A DNA stretch of 35,394 nucleotides from Deltaproteobacteria bacterium (GTDB lineage: Bacteria; Desulfobacterota; Desulfobulbia; Desulfobulbales; Desulfocapsaceae): NCBI GenBank assembly GCA_002747825.1, contig PDQQ01000002.1, positions 1 to 35,394 of the forward strand. The letters are read 5' to 3'. The notes under the pieces were generated by a model. That model worked only from the letters and a program-made list of their open reading frames with translations, ran no database searches and was not told the DNA's origin. Positions 33,398 through 35,394 of the stretch are shown piece by piece. Position 1 is the stretch's first letter, and every line of letters begins with the position of its first letter. A program made the position numbers and the translations under genes.

Positions 33398-34977
33398 CTC
33401 TTATTCTCAAAAATATCTAACTCTGGATTGTAGTCTTGACTCTTTCCGGCAAAGGCTCCTAGGATGGAGTGAAAAATAACGTCTTGAGTATATTCCTTTT
33501 GTCGTGGTTTTAGTTGCCTGGTTTTTCTGAATTCTTCGTTGGTCCATACCAGAAAAGGTATTTCATATTGATAACGTGGAGCGATTTGTTTCGGAGTACC
33601 ATGCAGGTAAAAACCTTTTTCTCCAAGACTTTCTCCATGATCACTCATATACAGCATCAGTACTCTCTTTTTTTCCTGTTTCAGTATTTCTATAAGGGCG
33701 TTAAGAAAATGGTCGTTATATAATATTGTGTTGTCGTAAGCATTTACCAGCTCCTCTTGAGAACATTTTTGCAGCTCCACAGTTTTACAGGAAGGTGTAA
33801 AATATTCAAACTCTTTTGGGTATTTTTTACTGTACAGAGGGCCGTGGGAGCCGCCCTGGTGAAGAACAACCAAGGTCCTCTTTCCATGTAAGTTCTCTAT
33901 CTGTTCGGCTAAACTACATAAAAGGGCCTCGTCATAGTGCATATTTTTGCATTTTTTGTCATTTATGTTCGCTATCTCCCTTTTTTTCTGAAAAAGATCG
34001 ACCTGCATCTCGGGTTCCCCCCAGTTTGCTGTTCTCCACAATACCTTGACACCAAAGCGGTTCAGATAGCTGGGTAAATTTTCATAGCGTGTAAAGCCCT
34101 TTTTTGATCCTTGGTGAGAGAGCATACATTCAATAGAGGCTGTTGTGTATGTGCTGCAAGAAGTCGCCTTTAAGGCTGTAAGCGAATCTTGTTGCGACAG
34201 CTGTCTGTTTGTCGGTCTTTGATACCCGTAAAGAGAGAAGTTTGCCCTGCGAGCCGCCTCCCCTATAACCAGAACAACCAAGGTATCTTCGGTTTCCTCA
34301 AAATAGAGGTCCGATAGCAGCTTTAGCTTTGGTTTTTCTCGCTGCTCAAGATAATATCTAAGGCTGTTTATCGTATAGTTCCAGGGCAGGATTCGTGCGC
34401 CCAGGTGTTTGGAGTGCTTGTCGAACCAGAGCCAGGTGCTGGAGTTTAAGAAAGCCCAGATTACAGCAATAAGAAGAGCACAGATAATGATGATCAGTTT
34501 TTTCCATAATCTTGTCTTTAATATCTTGAAACGGTACAGATAAAGGGCTGGGAGAATTCCGAAAAAGATGATGTAGAGAAAGATTTTTGGATGATAAAGA
34601 TCAAGGGCTTCAGCACTGTTTGTATTAAGGACATTGCCCATCATGGTCTTATCAAGCATAATGTTGTAGGAGACCATGAAGTAGAGGGCTATCGAATTAC
34701 CGATAAAAAACAGCGCACCCAAATGCCTGGGAACATTTATTCCTGACAGGGATATAAAACTCAAAAATATAACATTTATGCAAATATGGGCGATAAGAAC
34801 ACTTGCGATCAAGCTAGAAGAGCCGGAACTCTTGTAATCAACATTTTCAAAAACATAGGATACAAGCGGCCAATGATACAAAACAAGGGAAATAAAACTA
34901 TAGAATAGAAGGTAGTTGAGTAAACTGACAGAACGCTTTCGGGTAACTCTTTTGAAAAAGTTCAGAACATATGTCAT
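33394..34977 (-). CDS. eptA: Phosphoethanolamine transferase, EptA/MCR-like
   Basis: This roughly 527-residue inner-membrane enzyme has about five N-terminal transmembrane helices (to residue 180) and a periplasmic sulfatase-fold catalytic domain. E240 (IGEAARR), nucleophile T278 (in CSTYTTASIEC), a substrate-region LHQGGSHGP and the metal motif SDHGES with LHGTP are visible. It adds phosphoethanolamine to lipid A phosphate groups, which lowers surface negative charge. The GEAARRANFSLYGYQRP segment matches the EptA family. ATG 34977 is listed; the frame also opens at TTG 34992, and neither has a strong ribosome site. The next gene, a PAP2 phosphatase, overlaps it by four bases. The region upstream (34978-35242) has no credible gene. 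Confidence 0.9.
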   Translation of the reverse strand: MTYVLNFFKRVTRKRSVSLLNYLLFYSFISLVLYHWPLVSYVFENVDYKSSGSSSLIASVLIAHICINVIFLSFISLSGINVPRHLGALFFIGNSIALYFMVSYNIMLDKTMMGNVLNTNSAEALDLYHPKIFLYIIFFGILPALYLYRFKILKTRLWKKLIIIICALLIAVIWAFLNSSTWLWFDKHSKHLGARILPWNYTINSLRYYLEQREKPKLKLLSDLYFEETEDTLVVLVIGEAARRANFSLYGYQRPTNRQLSQQDSLTALKATSCSTYTTASIECMLSHQGSKKGFTRYENLPSYLNRFGVKVLWRTANWGEPEMQVDLFQKKREIANINDKKCKNMHYDEALLCSLAEQIENLHGKRTLVVLHQGGSHGPLYSKKYPKEFEYFTPSCKTVELQKCSQEELVNAYDNTILYNDHFLNALIEILKQEKKRVLMLYMSDHGESLGEKGFYLHGTPKQIAPRYQYEIPFLVWTNEEFRKTRQLKPRQKEYTQDVIFHSILGAFAGKSQDYNPELDIFENKR

Positions 34978-35242
34978 GGCGTAAAAGATCAAAGATTTTC
35001 TCTGAATCTAAAAATGAAGAGTCACGTTTGTTAGAAAGAGCTGCTCCTTGTTTTGCTTTTTCTCTTTTTTCTCGAGTGAGAATCTGTCTCTCGGATGTCC
35101 TGTTTCTTTGCAGGGGCCAAATGTCATGCAAAAGCAAAGACATTCTTTCTTTAGAATATCTCGAAAGAACAGAGAGAAAACTACACAGTAAAAACAGGGT
35201 GATGCAAGAAAAAATATGGTAAAGACTCTGTAAAGTATCTAC

Positions 35243-35285
35243 AAAAAAAGACCCTAACTCTTTTGAGAGTTTCGGGTCTTTTTTT
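35243..35285 (-). terminator. rRNA operon terminator, symmetrical
   Basis: AAAAAAAGACCC (35243-35254) pairs with GGGTCTTTTTTT (35274-35285), and inside it AACTCT (35256-35261) pairs with AGAGTT (35266-35271) around a TTTG loop. The T-run lies after the stem on the minus strand, just downstream of the 5S gene. The symmetrical A/T tails mean that it may also stop transcription from the other side. Confidence 0.93.
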
Positions 35286-35295
35286 GTGTAAAAGA

Positions 35296-35394
35296 AACGG
35301 CGATGACCTACTCTCCCACACAGTCGCCCGTGCAGTACCATCGGCGCAGAAGAGCTTAACTTCCGTGTTCGGAAAGGGAACGGGTGGATCCTCT
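35296..35394 (-). rRNA. rrf: 5S ribosomal RNA, 3' part (cut by the window end)
   Basis: Read on the minus strand from the window end, the sequence matches bacterial 5S rRNA. It has AGAGGATCCACCCGTTCCC, the conserved CCGAACACGGAAGTTAAGC region, CGCCGATGGTACTGC and GGGAGAGTAGGTCATCGCC at the 3' side. The 5' part lies beyond the window. The exact 3' end is set at about 35296, a few bases either way. A strong terminator follows, so this is the last gene of an rRNA operon that runs into the window from the right. Confidence 0.95.

Noticed and set aside
34898..35341. Minus-strand frame of 147 codons
   Set aside because: It runs through the 5S rRNA gene and its terminator and into the EptA-like gene, so it is not a protein gene.
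1..35394. CRISPR array, tRNA genes, insertion sequence or prophage
   Set aside because: No regularly spaced repeats, no tRNA cloverleaf that I could recognise, and no transposase, integrase or phage structural genes were found.

Overview
The window looks like chromosomal DNA from a strictly anaerobic, Gram-negative deltaproteobacterium, most likely in or near the Desulfobulbaceae/Desulfotalea group. This rests on the mix of genes: a wtpA-type oxyanion-binding protein, a carboxyspermidine route to polyamines, an ODP di-iron protein, PATAN-domain regulators, lipid A modification enzymes and an SLC13 carrier with TrkA-C domains. The genus is inferred from gene character, not from a search.

Layout: (1) 1-1047, the 3' part of a sugar-type ABC solute-binding protein, then about 500 bases with two strong inverted repeats. 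(2) 1551-10770, minus strand, a signalling region. It reads from the right: hybrid histidine kinase, zinc-ribbon/REC/PAS regulator, roadblock protein, ODP-type di-iron protein, an unrelated-looking tungstate/molybdate-binding protein, REC-PATAN regulator, ParA-like ATPase and a second roadblock-like protein. (3) 11101-14648, a DUF2058 protein, an exported protein and a DUF457-type membrane protein, and an SF2 helicase. (4) 14654-20016, a polyamine locus (speA, carboxy(nor)spermidine dehydrogenase and decarboxylase, agmatinase) that can take arginine to spermidine. A SIRT5-like deacylase lies upstream. (5) 21164-26690, a PIF1-type helicase, an OmpA-like lipoprotein and an SLC13/TrkA-C transporter. 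(6) 27254-27614, an H-NS-family protein with a textbook terminator. (7) 28451-32634, plus strand, uracil salvage (upp with an attenuator-like leader, uraA) and a transketolase-family enzyme. (8) 32798-34977, minus strand, a translationally coupled EptA-like phosphoethanolamine transferase and PAP2 phosphatase. (9) 35243-35394, an rRNA operon terminator and the 3' part of a 5S rRNA gene, cut by the window end.

The most distinctive part is region 2. It combines a complete phosphorelay (kinase with REC and Hpt, two receivers) with a putative oxygen-binding di-iron protein, two roadblock-fold proteins and a ParA/MinD-type ATPase, with no recognisable output domain. I read it as a candidate oxygen- or redox-responsive, spatially organised signalling system; that reading is inference. 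No CRISPR array, tRNA, prophage or insertion sequence was recognised.
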